Shown here: positions 38,711-47,268 of the stretch, in pieces | Position numbering within the stretch: position 1 is the first letter of the stretch | How the letters are laid out: each line of letters begins with the position of its first letter | Assembly: GCF_020404845.1 (NCBI RefSeq) | Contig: NZ_JAIOJZ010000024.1 | Coordinates: 1-64,000, forward strand | Length of the DNA stretch: 64,000 nt | From: Streptomyces hyderabadensis | GTDB lineage: Bacteria > Actinomycetota > Actinomycetes > Streptomycetales > Streptomycetaceae | Reading direction: 5' to 3' | Notes under the pieces: generated by a model | What the model was told of the DNA's origin: nothing | The model's input: the letters and a program-made list of their open reading frames with translations, nothing else | Databases searched by the model: none | Program-made: the position numbers and the translations under genes

Positions 38711-40000
38711 ATGCCCGAACCCACAGAGGTCGACCAGGACAGCGTCGTACGCGCGCGGAACACCCTCCTCGCCTCCGGACGACGGACACCGCGGGAGGAG
38801 GTCGACGCCTACCGGGTGCTTGCCCGGGTCAGCCCCGCGGCGTACCTGCCGCCGCTGGCCCGCGCCCTGCGGCAGCTCAGTCACGACCGGGTCTACGCGG
38901 ACCGTCCACTGGACCGCCTCGCGCTGCGCCAGGAGGCGGTGGCCGCCGCACGCGCCGTCGATCCCGCCGACGCCAAGTACGCGGACGTCCTCTACGAGGC
39001 GCTCGACTCCTGCCAGTGGGCGCTTTACGACATCGGCCGGCGCGCGGAGGGGCTCGCCGTGCGGGCCGAGATGCTCGCCGTCGGGCGGGCGCGGGCCGAG
39101 GCGTCCGGCAGCGGGACGGTGCTCGGGCTGTCGGCCTGGGCCACCGGCCTCCTGGAGGAGGGCCGTTACGCCGAGGCCGCGGAGGTGCTCGCGGAGTCGG
39201 TGGCCCGGGCACGGCCGCACGGTCCGGCGAGCGGTGCCTTCGCCTGGTCACTGCTGGAGTGGATCGCCGCCCTGGACGCGGCCGGCCGGCCCGGGCAAGC
39301 GCTGGCCGTCATGGCGGAACTGGTCGGCATGGAGGCGACGGAGGCCGCGAACGACCGTGGGCCACAGGCCTGTCACCTCTACGCCCTGATCCGGTACGCC
39401 CAGATGCTCGACGCCGCGCTGCGGCACGGCGAGGCGGCGGCGGCGCGGCAAGAGGCGCTCGCCCTGCTCGGCGAACTGGCCGCGCACGGGGAGCGGAAGT
39501 CGTGGAGCGGATACCAGACCACGTTCTGGTCCGTCCTGTTCTCCATGTCCGCGGCCGAGAGCGAGCGACCGGTGCCGGGACGACCGCGCCCGCCCGTCGG
39601 CACCGCGCCCCAGCACTGGTCGCCCGACGTCAGAGAGCGGTACTTCGACAGCCGCGAAGCCCTGCGGGCCGACGTGGACCGGCTCGCGCTCCGCGCGGCG
39701 GACGACCCGGACCACCTGGCGGAGCTGGTCCGGCTGCAACGGGTGCTCACCGTACGCTCGGCGGTCCACTGGGAGTTGCGCACGCACCTGTTCGCGGAAC
39801 GCGTGCGCGGGTTGTTCGACGAGGGCGTCGCGCTGGCCCGGCGGCTGCGCCGCGCGGACCCGGCCGCCGGGAGCGGGGCGCTGGCCGTGGCCCTGACGGA
39901 CCGGGCCTGCTTCCGCACCGCCGTCAAGGAGTTCGACGCGGCCCTCGACGACTTCCGACAGGTTCCGGAGCTTCTCGCACCGTGCACCGGGCCGGTGTAG
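38711..40000 (+). CDS. Hypothetical TPR-like helical protein
   Basis: The 429-residue protein is almost all helix with regularly spaced Ala, Leu and Tyr (RALRQLSHDRVYADRPLDRL; YADVLYEALDSCQWALYDIG; LEEGRYAEAAEVLAESVARA; FAWSLLEWIAALDAAGRPGQ), the pattern of TPR repeats. There is no signal, enzymatic motif or membrane segment. It is probably a scaffold or sensor; no specific role can be given. ATG 38711 is preceded directly by a 7-bp stem. The GNAT gene follows 40 bp later. Confidence 0.7.
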   Translation: MPEPTEVDQDSVVRARNTLLASGRRTPREEVDAYRVLARVSPAAYLPPLARALRQLSHDRVYADRPLDRLALRQEAVAAARAVDPADAKYADVLYEALDSCQWALYDIGRRAEGLAVRAEMLAVGRARAEASGSGTVLGLSAWATGLLEEGRYAEAAEVLAESVARARPHGPASGAFAWSLLEWIAALDAAGRPGQALAVMAELVGMEATEAANDRGPQACHLYALIRYAQMLDAALRHGEAAAARQEALALLGELAAHGERKSWSGYQTTFWSVLFSMSAAESERPVPGRPRPPVGTAPQHWSPDVRERYFDSREALRADVDRLALRAADDPDHLAELVRLQRVLTVRSAVHWELRTHLFAERVRGLFDEGVALARRLRRADPAAGSGALAVALTDRACFRTAVKEFDAALDDFRQVPELLAPCTGPV

Positions 40001-40040
40001 CCCTCTTCAAGCGGGCGTTCGGGTACGCCAAGATGCAGAC

Positions 40041-40637
40041 ATGACAGAAGGATCTCTTTCCAGGCTTCCGCGAGAGAACATCGAACTGCCGGGCGGCGCC
40101 GCCGTGTTGCGACGGCGCTCACTGGTCTCCGACGACGCGTTCATCGACGCGGTCGCCGCCGACGTCGAGCACCTCGGTGAGTGGCTCCGCTGGGCCCAGC
40201 ATCCGCCCACCCGGGAGGAGACCGAGGGCTTCCGCGCCGAACAGGACGCGGACTGGGACGCGGGCCGGTCGTTCGTCTACGTCCTGACCCCGGCGGACCG
40301 TTTCGACAAGGTGCTCGGCGGGGGCGCGATGTTCCCGAACGGCGAGGACGGCGTCCTGGAGATCGGCTACTGGGTCTGTTCCCCGGCCACCGGCCGGGGT
40401 CTGGCCACCCGGGCCGCGGCCGCGCTGACCGAGGAGGGCCTCGGTCTGCCCGGTGTCGAGGCCATGGAGATCCACTGCGACCGGGCCAACGTCCGAAGCG
40501 CCGAGATCCCGCCCCGGATCGGTTACCGGCTGCTGCGCGTAGAACCGGACGAGCCGCAGACCGCGGCGGAGGCCGGGCAGAGCATGGTCTGGCGCCACGA
40601 CGGCGCCGGACCACGCCCCCTGCTTCAGGCGCCCTGA
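40041..40637 (+). CDS. GNAT family N-acetyltransferase (RimJ-like)
   Basis: The 198-residue protein has the GNAT layout of ribosomal-protein-type acetyltransferases: VLRRRSLVSDDAFIDAVAAD at the start, LEIGYWVCSPATGRGLATRA as the acetyl-CoA-binding motif A, and ANVRSAEIPPRIGYRLLRVE at the end. The usual Q/RxxGxG/A pyrophosphate loop is here TGRGLA. The substrate could be an N-terminal amine or a small molecule. The ribosome binding site is poor. The 3' end overlaps the minus-strand small ORF at 40625. Confidence 0.85.
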   Translation: MTEGSLSRLPRENIELPGGAAVLRRRSLVSDDAFIDAVAADVEHLGEWLRWAQHPPTREETEGFRAEQDADWDAGRSFVYVLTPADRFDKVLGGGAMFPNGEDGVLEIGYWVCSPATGRGLATRAAAALTEEGLGLPGVEAMEIHCDRANVRSAEIPPRIGYRLLRVEPDEPQTAAEAGQSMVWRHDGAGPRPLLQAP

Positions 40638-40699
40638 CTGTTGCTGTCGCCGGTGGTCTCCTTCTTGTCCAGCGGGCGGATCTCGATCTTCTGCGCCAT
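40625..40699 (-). CDS. Possible 24-residue peptide gene
   Basis: A minus-strand ORF encodes MAQKIEIRPLDKK followed by ETTGDSNSQGA. GGAAGGA lies 6 bases upstream of its ATG (40699), a good ribosome binding site. The peptide is hydrophilic with no Cys or Trp. It has an amphipathic leader-like half (KIEIRPLDKKE) and a polar Ser/Asn/Gly tail, which vaguely resembles RiPP precursors, but no modifying enzyme is adjacent. Its 3' end overlaps the GNAT gene. It may be a real small protein or chance; conservation of the peptide in related genomes would decide. Confidence 0.35.
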   Translation of the reverse strand: MAQKIEIRPLDKKETTGDSNSQGA

Positions 40700-40759
40700 G
40701 CCGCGTCCTTCCGTTGCAGCCGGTGTGACCGTGAGGGTGGTGCGTGGTACCTGTCGCGA

Positions 40760-40793
40760 GGTGCGTGGTGCGTGGTGCGTGGTGCGTGGTGCG
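40760..40793. repeat. 7-bp tandem repeats (GGTGCGT)
   Basis: Four perfect and one partial copy of GGTGCGT run in tandem, with isolated copies at 40739 and a degenerate one after 40794. They lie upstream of the 24-residue ORF and downstream of the MFS gene. Such repeats can change copy number by slippage; a unit of 7 would shift any reading frame across it. Confidence 0.85.
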
Positions 40794-40847
40794 AGTTGTG
40801 TGGTGCTGGATGTGCTCATGCCAGAATTCGGCAGGGTGCCGCACTTG

Positions 40848-42023
40848 TCAACGGCCCGAATCCGCTGGGCGGTTGCTCACCGCGCGGCGGAAGGGGAACG
40901 CGATGAGCAGCGCGACGGCGACCAGGAGCCCGCTCGCCCAGAGCGGGCCGAGGTCGCCGGTCGTGCCGCCCAGGGTGCTCGCGGCGACCAGTGGCCCGAG
41001 GACGGCACCCACGTTGAGGGCGGCGGTCGCGTACGAGCCGGCCATGGTCGGCGCTCCCGCCGCCTCGTGGAGGACCCGCGCGATCAGCGTGCTGCCCAGC
41101 GCGAACGACAGCGCGCCCTGCACGAACACCACGGCCAGCAGCGCGACCGGCCGGTCGGCCAGCACCGCCAGCGCGGGCCAGCCGACCAGCAGCAGCGGAC
41201 CCCCGACCGCGAGGACGGCGGCGGGGCGCCGGTCGGACAGCCGGCCGGCGACGGTGACGCCCAGGAACGAACCGGCGCCGAAGAGCACCAGGGCGACGGA
41301 TACCCACAGTTCGCCCAGCCCGGCGGTGTCGGTCACGACGGGGGCGAGGAAGGTGAAGCCGGCGAAGGTCGCCGCGTTCACCAGGGCGCCGAGCAGCATG
41401 ACCAGGAGCAACCGGGGCGACCTGAGCTGTGCCAGTTCGACGGAGAGTGAGGGCCCCTCGGCCGCCGCCGCCCGCACCCGGCCCGCCGGGATTCCCGCCA
41501 TCACTCCGAGGGCCGCGGGCAGGCAGAGCAGGGCGACGGCCCAGAACGTGGCCCGCCAGCCGAGCAGGGTGCCCATGAGCGCCCCACCGGGGACGCCGGC
41601 GACCGTGGCCACGGTGGTGCCGGACAGCAGCACGGCCAGCGCACGCCCCTTCCGGTCGGCCGGGACCAGTGCCGCGGCGGCCGTCAGGGCGACCGCCAGG
41701 AAACCGGCGTTCGCTAGCGCGGCCACGACCCGGGTGGCCACCAGGACCGGGAAGCTCGTGGTGAGGGCTCCCACGGCGTGAGCCGCCGCGAAGGCGAGGA
41801 CGAACGCGAGGAGGCTGGAGCGCCTGGGCCAGGCGCGGGCGAGCGCGGCCACCAGGGGAGCGCCGACCACCATGCCGGTCGCGAAGGCCGACGTGAGCGC
41901 GCCCGCGGTCCCGACGGTGACACCGAGGTCCGAGGCGATGTCCGGCAGGAGTCCGGCGAGCATGAACTCCGAGGTGCCCATGGCGCAGACCGCCACGGCA
42001 AGCAGATACAAGGGGAGAGGCAT
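40848..42023 (-). CDS. MFS exporter, Cml/CmlR-type chloramphenicol resistance protein
   Basis: The 391-residue protein has 12 hydrophobic helices. It closely matches my memory of the Streptomyces chloramphenicol exporters from the first residues (MPLPLYLLAVAVCAMGTSEF) through ALANAGFLAVALTAAAALVP and LLSGTTVATVAGVPGGALMG to VFVQGALSFALGSTLIARVL. It belongs to the DHA1 drug:H+ antiporters. GGAG lies 8 bases upstream of the ATG at 42023. The leader region up to 42400 holds strong hairpins, and known cml genes are inducible, so attenuation is possible. Whether chloramphenicol is the true substrate of this copy is unknown. Confidence 0.88.
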   Translation of the reverse strand: MPLPLYLLAVAVCAMGTSEFMLAGLLPDIASDLGVTVGTAGALTSAFATGMVVGAPLVAALARAWPRRSSLLAFVLAFAAAHAVGALTTSFPVLVATRVVAALANAGFLAVALTAAAALVPADRKGRALAVLLSGTTVATVAGVPGGALMGTLLGWRATFWAVALLCLPAALGVMAGIPAGRVRAAAAEGPSLSVELAQLRSPRLLLVMLLGALVNAATFAGFTFLAPVVTDTAGLGELWVSVALVLFGAGSFLGVTVAGRLSDRRPAAVLAVGGPLLLVGWPALAVLADRPVALLAVVFVQGALSFALGSTLIARVLHEAAGAPTMAGSYATAALNVGAVLGPLVAASTLGGTTGDLGPLWASGLLVAVALLIAFPFRRAVSNRPADSGR

Positions 42024-42328
42024 CGAGTGGCTCCGGGGTGAGGAGAAGCACGAGAGAGGTCATCTCGTCACCACGGCCGGCCCTCCGGCACGCACCCGTG
42101 CGCCCGCGGAACGCGGTACGGCGCGGGGCTGGGAACTCAGGGATCCAGGGGGCTGACGGGGTGACCGAAAGCCCCCACCCTGTCCGACTCGGGACTCGAC
42201 ATGCGCCGCACAGTACCCGACCGCACCCCGCCTGGACATCTCGATTCCGCGGCGCCCCGGTCCCAGCAGCTGTCGTAGCCGGGCTTCCCCTTCGGCCGGT
42301 ACACGCCACGAGGCCGGGCCGCACGCCG

Positions 42329-42397
42329 TGCGCGCGCCGCTGCCGAGGCGGCGCGCGCATGGCGGGACGACACCTCAAAATCCGCCACGCATGGCGG
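42329..42397. promoter_or_regulatory. Nested strong hairpins in the 529-bp divergent intergenic region
   Basis: The gap 42024-42552 between the divergent MFS and dehydrogenase genes holds no convincing gene. It contains a perfect 12-bp stem (TGCGCGCGCCGC 42329-42340 with GCGGCGCGCGCA 42348-42359, loop TGCCGAG), followed by CCGCCA (42382-42387) and TGGCGG (42392-42397). Another GGCGG at 42361-42365 could pair with the same CCGCC, giving two mutually exclusive folds. This looks like an RNA attenuator or terminator pair on either strand. Confidence 0.5.
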
Positions 42398-42552
42398 TGA
42401 CCTGCGCAAGCAGAGCCGTCTGACACTGAAGTGGGTGCCGCGGTACGGCGGCATGCAACGAAGACGTCCTCGGCCGCCGGACGTCACACGCGGTTGGCGC
42501 CCGCAGCGACGGCGACCGGTGGTCCCGGCCGCCTCTGAGAAGGAGTTGGAGC

Positions 42553-43605
42553 ATGAAGGCCGCACGGTTCTACGGCAAGGAAGACCTTCGCATCGAGGAG
42601 GTGCCGGAACCCAGTCCCGGACCCGGGCAGGTGAAGCTCCGCAACGCCTTCGCCGGCATCTGCGGTTCCGATCTCCACTTCTACTTCTATCCGGAGTCGC
42701 TGCCGTTCGACCTGGACCAGCCGCATCCTCTTACCGGTGCCACGCTGCCGCAGATTCTCGGCCACGAGTTCTCCGGCACCGTCGTCGAGGTGGGCGAGGG
42801 CGTGACGGACGTGAACGTCGGCGACCTCGGTGCCGTCTATCCTCTGGCGGTCTCCTGCGGCGAGTGCGGGGCCTGCCGGAAGGGGTTGCCCTTCTCCTGC
42901 CGGCTGATGGGCTCGCTCGGGTCGAACGTCGAGGGTGGTGGCCTGTCGGAGTTCACCCTCGTCGACGCGTCGAAGCTGCACGTACTGCCGGACGGTGTGG
43001 ACCTGCGCATGGGGGCGCTCGTCGAACCGATGGCGGTGGGCTGGCACGCCGTGTCACGCAGCGGCGTGCAGGCCGGCGGCACCGCGCTCGTCGCCGGGGC
43101 CGGACCGGTCGGGATCGGCACCTGGTTCGCGCTCAAGGCCCGCGGTGTGGACAAGGTGCTGGTGTCCGAGCCGAGCGCGGACCGTCGCGCCCTCATGGCC
43201 GCACTGGGCGCCCGGGTCGTCGATCCCGTGAACGAGGACCTCGCGGCCGCCGTCGCCGCGCTCACCGGCGGCGACGGAGTGGACATCGCGGTGGACGCCG
43301 CGGGAGCGGGCCCGGCGATCACCTCCGCGCTGGCGGGTCTGGTCCCCGGTGGCCGTCTGGTGATCGCCGCGCTGCACGAGCATCCGACGGACTTCCAGCC
43401 GACGCAGCTCATGATGGGCGAGACGGAGATCGTCGGAGCGGTCGGATACCGGCCCGAGGAGTTCGACGCGGTCATCGCGGCCATGGCCGACGGTGTGTAC
43501 GGCACCACCGGCTGGGTGCAGGAGCTGCCGCTGGAGGGCATCATCGACGCCCTCCACTCGCTGCGCGGCGGCGTCGGCGGGAAGGTCCTGCTGAAGGTCG
43601 GCTGA
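42553..43605 (+). CDS. Zinc-dependent medium-chain alcohol/polyol dehydrogenase
   Basis: The 350-residue MDR enzyme has the catalytic zinc ligands in GICGSDLHFY and LGHEFSG, the structural-zinc four-Cys lobe (SCGECGACRKGLPFSC), and the NAD(P) site ALVAGAGPVGIGTWFALK. The pattern fits butanediol/sorbitol-type dehydrogenases with secondary-alcohol substrates. ATG 42553 has AAGGAG 7 bp upstream. It lies 210 bp upstream of a co-directional esterase, with no gene seen in the gap (43606-43815). The substrate cannot be told from sequence alone. Confidence 0.9.
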   Translation: MKAARFYGKEDLRIEEVPEPSPGPGQVKLRNAFAGICGSDLHFYFYPESLPFDLDQPHPLTGATLPQILGHEFSGTVVEVGEGVTDVNVGDLGAVYPLAVSCGECGACRKGLPFSCRLMGSLGSNVEGGGLSEFTLVDASKLHVLPDGVDLRMGALVEPMAVGWHAVSRSGVQAGGTALVAGAGPVGIGTWFALKARGVDKVLVSEPSADRRALMAALGARVVDPVNEDLAAAVAALTGGDGVDIAVDAAGAGPAITSALAGLVPGGRLVIAALHEHPTDFQPTQLMMGETEIVGAVGYRPEEFDAVIAAMADGVYGTTGWVQELPLEGIIDALHSLRGGVGGKVLLKVG

Positions 43606-43815
43606 CCTTTCTCGAAACGGTCCGGTCCGGACGGCCCGCGGCCCGCGGGGGCGTCCGGACCGGACCGCGGATGGTGGCGGGCGGGTGCGCGAACGGCGGG
43701 GGATACCGTCCCGGACCGCAGCGTTCGGCGGTTCCTCGGGCGGAGCCCCGCACAGGACGATGGGCTCGCGCCGAGTTCAGGCGACAGAGCAAGCAGTACA
43801 GATCATGGAGGCCTG

Positions 43816-44781
43816 ATGTCCGCAACCCTTCCGCGACCGCCGTTCGACCCGGAGCTCGAGGCCGTCCTCGCGGCCCTCGCCGACCAGATCCCGCCGACCC
43901 TGACCGCGGAGATGATCGCGGACATGCGGCGGTCGTCGCCGGCCGAGGTCACCGACGAGGTGCTGGAGGCCGACGGCCTGACCCGGCGCGACGTCGCGGT
44001 CCCGGGGTACGAGGGTGACGAGATCACCGTCTCGGTGATCGCCCGCGAGGACCACCGGGGACTCGGCCCGGGCGTCTACCACACGCACGGCGGCGGCATG
44101 GTCGCCGGCAACCGGTTCTCCGGTCTGAGCCAGGTCCTTGCGTGGGTCGTCGAGCACGATGCCGTACTGGTCACGGTCGACTACCGGCTGGCGCCCGAGC
44201 ATCCCGACCCCTACCCGGTCGAGGACTGTTACGCCGGGCTGCTGTGGACCGCCGAGCACGCCCGGGAACTGGGGATGGACCCGGACAGGCTGATCATCGC
44301 CGGACAGAGCGCCGGGGGCGGAATCGCCGCGGGCGTCACGCTGCTGGCACGCGACCGGCGGGGACCGCGCCTCGCGGGCCAGGTGCTCATCTACCCGATG
44401 CTCGACGACAGGGACCGGACGGTCTCCACGGCCCAGTTCGACGCCGTCGGTGTGTGGGACCGCGGGAGCAACCGCATGGGCTGGACCGCGCTCCTCGGCG
44501 AGCGACGCGGAACCGACGACGTGTCGATCTACGCCGCCCCCGCCCGGGCCACCGATCTCACGGGACTGCCGCCCGCGTTCATCGACTGCGGCTCGGCCGA
44601 GGTCTTCCGGGACGAGGACGTCGCCTACGCGACGGCCCTGTGGCACGCGGGCGTACAGGCCGAACTCCACGTCTGGCCCGGTGGATTCCACGGGTTCGAC
44701 CTGACCGCACCCCACACCGCTCTCGCGCACGCCATGACGGGCGCGCGAAACGCCTGGGTCGCCCGCGCCCTCGGGTCCTGA
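43816..44781 (+). CDS. Alpha/beta hydrolase, hormone-sensitive-lipase family esterase
   Basis: The 321-residue esterase carries the HSL oxyanion motif HTHGGGMVAGN, the nucleophile elbow IAGQSAGGGIAAG, the acid residue around CGSAEVFRDEDVAYA and the catalytic His in GGFHGFDLT. There is no signal peptide, so it should hydrolyse small acyl esters in the cytoplasm. It is followed 52 bp later by a regulator gene that now carries a stop codon. The dehydrogenase upstream suggests a small catabolic unit. Confidence 0.92.
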   Translation: MSATLPRPPFDPELEAVLAALADQIPPTLTAEMIADMRRSSPAEVTDEVLEADGLTRRDVAVPGYEGDEITVSVIAREDHRGLGPGVYHTHGGGMVAGNRFSGLSQVLAWVVEHDAVLVTVDYRLAPEHPDPYPVEDCYAGLLWTAEHARELGMDPDRLIIAGQSAGGGIAAGVTLLARDRRGPRLAGQVLIYPMLDDRDRTVSTAQFDAVGVWDRGSNRMGWTALLGERRGTDDVSIYAAPARATDLTGLPPAFIDCGSAEVFRDEDVAYATALWHAGVQAELHVWPGGFHGFDLTAPHTALAHAMTGARNAWVARALGS

Positions 44782-44833
44782 GGCGACGTCCCCGGTCCTC
44801 GGTAAGCTGAGGGAAAGGCGCGAAGGAGCGCAG

Positions 44834-45850
44834 GTGCACCAGTTGGTCGGACGGCTGAACTCCCTCGACCCGCAGGCGGGCGAAACGCTGCGGATCGTGT
44901 CGTACTTCGACGTCCTCATCACGCGGGGTGCCGGACTCGACGGGCTCCTGCGCGGTGCCGCGGTCCTCTCCGGCACCGTCGCCGGCGCACAGATCCGGGG
45001 GCGCGTGACCCGCCGCGACCCGGACGGACACCCGGTCACCGACGACCTCGGCCGTCGGCGGCAGGGCTCCCGCAGGTCCCACGCCGACTGGGCGGTGTGG
45101 CTCGAGCGGGACGGGGAGCCGGAGCCCGACGACGAGATGATCGTGGAGCGGCTCGCGCTGGGGGTGGAGCTCCTCGACGCGCGCCGCAGTCCCGAACGCG
45201 GTCTCGACGCCATCGTCGATCAGGCCCGCTCCGTCGCCGAACGCACCGCGCTCCTGGCCAGGCGGCGGATCGACCCGGCGACCCCGGTGCGCGTCCTGGC
45301 CACCGCGGCGGACGCCGCCGAGATCGGCGAGGCTCCCTCCGCGATCGTGCCGACCCGGTACGGACTCCTGAGAGCCACCCTCGACCTCTCGGGCACCATC
45401 CGGCGCCCGCCGGAACCGGTCGGGTTCGGAATCCGGGTAAGAGCCGACCGGGCCCCCGAATCCTAGGAGGCGGCGATCGTCGCGCTCCGGCTGACGGATG
45501 CTTCCACGCCGGCCGTCGACGCCGCGGACCTGGGCGCGATGCTCCTGCTCGCCCAGACCTACGACCCGGAGCACCCGCACGAGGACGTGCGCACCCTCGC
45601 CCGCCTCGACCGGCGCTCCGCGGACGTGCTCCGCACGCTGGTGGAGGCCGACAGCGTCCGCTCCGCGGCGGCCGAGCTGGGCATGCACCACTCGACCGTG
45701 CAGGCCCGTCATGAAGCACTGACCCACACCCTCGGCTACGACCCGCGCAGCAACGTCGGCAGGATGCGCTACATCGCCGCCGCCCTGCTGCTGCGCCTCA
45801 CCGACCCCGTCACCGCGGCGGCACGCCCGGGAGCCGGCCCGCAGCGATGA
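44834..45850 (+). pseudogene. PucR-like helix-turn-helix regulator interrupted by an in-frame TAG
   Basis: One reading frame runs from GTG 44834 (AAGGAG 5 bp upstream) to the stop at 45850, broken only by TAG at 45464-45466. The first part (210 residues) has the helical LNSLDPQAGETLRIVSYFDV and AGLDGLLRGAAVLSG start of PucR-like actinobacterial regulators. After the stop the frame continues EAAIVALRLTDAS and then a C-terminal helix-turn-helix (VRSAAAELGMHHSTVQARHE, TLGYDPRSNVGRMRYIAAAL). In homologues I recall, PESW precedes this block, so TAG probably replaced a TGG Trp codon. No start codon suits a separate downstream gene before ATG 45539. Without readthrough the DNA-binding part is lost. 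Confidence 0.75.
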
Positions 45851-45985
45851 CACCGTTGCTCCTCAGAGCCACTGAAAAAAGTTCTCACGCGGAGTGGCCG
45901 GATCATGGTGCGGCCGACGCTCGGCCCAGGGTCGTTGCCCCGGGGTGTACCCCTGCGGTCCTTCCGGCCGCCGGGCGCCCCTGGT

Positions 45986-45995
45986 GTTCTAGAAC
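45986..45995. promoter_or_regulatory. GTTCTAGAAC palindrome upstream of the effector-like gene
   Basis: GTTCTAGAAC is a perfect 10-bp palindrome 40 bp before the ATG at 46035, in an AT-richer part of the gap 45851-46034. It may be an operator or the site of a dimeric regulator. No -10/-35 pair is certain. Confidence 0.35.
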
Positions 45996-46034
45996 TTTCG
46001 GCGTAGACGCCCGTCTCATCGTCATGGGAGTGAC

Positions 46035-47192
46035 ATGCGTGCGCAGAAGCAGTCCGAGCGGGCCACGAAGGCCGCCCCAGGGCAGGGGCCGATTCCGAGG
46101 GTGAACCACCTGTCCCCGCGGAACCGGAGCCCCCAGGGAGTGCTCGCCATGCAACGGACGGCGGGCAACGACGCCGTCGCCCGGACCCTCACGCCGGTGC
46201 AGCGCGTGACGACGGCGACCGAGCCGGCCGAGGAGGTGAAGCACATCCACGACTTCGTACGGGAGATGCTCGGCGCGGCCGACAAGCTCATCGGCGAGGC
46301 CAAGGGCTTGGCCTGGCGCTTCAAGTCGGCTCCGGCCCGGCAGGCGCACCTCGACAAGCTCGGCCAGATGCTCGACAACGCCGAACACATGGTGTACCGG
46401 CAGTTCCGCGACGATCCCGGGGGCAGGGAGGACAACGCGAAGAACACCGGCCTGAAGGAACTCCTCGACGCCGTCCAGCGGCGGCACCTCACCTACGTCG
46501 AGATTCTGCGGAACAACAGCGGCCTGCGGCCCGTCGGGATGGACATCGACGCCGACGACACCGAGGCCCAGGGCGAGCTCTCCCAGACCTGGTCCCGGGT
46601 GGTTCGCGGGCAGGGCATCGAGACGTCGAACAAGCCCAACCCGGTGGGCGACGACAAGGATCCCGCCGCGCTGCCCGGGTACGACACCCAGATACTCTCC
46701 GCGCACGCCCGGCTGCTCTCCCGGCAGCGCGGCCGCGCCCTGGTGAGCGATCTGGCCTCGCCGTCGAACGCCCACTCGCCCATGGTGAAGGTCGTTCCCT
46801 TCCACCCCGAGGTCGTCGACGCCATGGGGAAGACCGATCTCGCGGCACAGGCGGACTCCAACTCGGTGCCCGACGGGCGCGCCGTCTCCGCCTCCCAGCC
46901 GAGCGCCGGTTCCAGCACCACCGTGTCCGCGCCGCACGACTTCAAGGACAGCGAGGGCGCCAAGCCGGGTGAGGCCGTCTCCCCCTTCTTCCTGCTCTAC
47001 GGCCACGAGCTGATCCACGCCCAGCACAACAAGCACGGCATCAATGTCGCCGCCTTCGACGACGAGGAGACCGCGACCGTCTCCGGCACGGAGTCGTCGA
47101 AGCTGCTGCACATGGGCAAGGGGCTGCGCGTCACGACGGAGGACCAGTTGCGGGACGAGCACTACATGCCCCGTCGCGGCGGCTACACGTAG
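46035..47192 (+). CDS. eCIS-associated toxin-like protein with M91-type HELIH metalloprotease motif
   Basis: The 385-residue protein has a basic N-terminus, then VLAMQRTAGNDAVARTL. This matches the conserved N-terminal segment of cargo proteins of extracellular contractile injection systems (usually MQRxxGNxAV). The middle is helical. The C-terminal part has FFLLYGHELIHAQHNKHGIN, an HExxH zinc motif whose context resembles the NleD-type M91 peptidases. There is no signal peptide. GGGAG lies 4-5 bp before ATG 46035. No contractile sheath, baseplate or AAA+ gene is in the window, so loading by a system encoded elsewhere is inferred. Confidence 0.72.
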   Translation: MRAQKQSERATKAAPGQGPIPRVNHLSPRNRSPQGVLAMQRTAGNDAVARTLTPVQRVTTATEPAEEVKHIHDFVREMLGAADKLIGEAKGLAWRFKSAPARQAHLDKLGQMLDNAEHMVYRQFRDDPGGREDNAKNTGLKELLDAVQRRHLTYVEILRNNSGLRPVGMDIDADDTEAQGELSQTWSRVVRGQGIETSNKPNPVGDDKDPAALPGYDTQILSAHARLLSRQRGRALVSDLASPSNAHSPMVKVVPFHPEVVDAMGKTDLAAQADSNSVPDGRAVSASQPSAGSSTTVSAPHDFKDSEGAKPGEAVSPFFLLYGHELIHAQHNKHGINVAAFDDEETATVSGTESSKLLHMGKGLRVTTEDQLRDEHYMPRRGGYT

Positions 47193-47268
47193 CCGCGGTC
47201 CGCGACGTGCGGTCCCGGTCGGGTCCGGCCCCGCGGCTCCCCCTCGGAGCCGGACCCGTGTCCTGCCG

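Noticed and set aside
40760-40793. CRISPR-like array at the 7-bp repeats
   Set aside because: Units are far too short, there are no spacers, and no cas genes occur in the window.
42020-42063. Possible chloramphenicol-type leader peptide starting MTSLVLLLTPEP ahead of the exporter
   Set aside because: The frame has no stop before or near the exporter start and a poor ribosome binding site, so it does not act like a classical leader ORF.
42137-42565. Minus-strand 142-codon frame in the long gap upstream of the Cml-like gene, with Cys/Trp-containing middle
   Set aside because: No ribosome binding site, Arg-rich composition, and overlap with the hairpins and dehydrogenase ribosome binding site; no recognisable family.
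45539-45850. Separate small helix-turn-helix gene starting at ATG 45539
   Set aside because: The frame is continuous with the upstream regulator through a single TAG, the upstream residues after the stop look like the family, and there is no ribosome binding site before this ATG.
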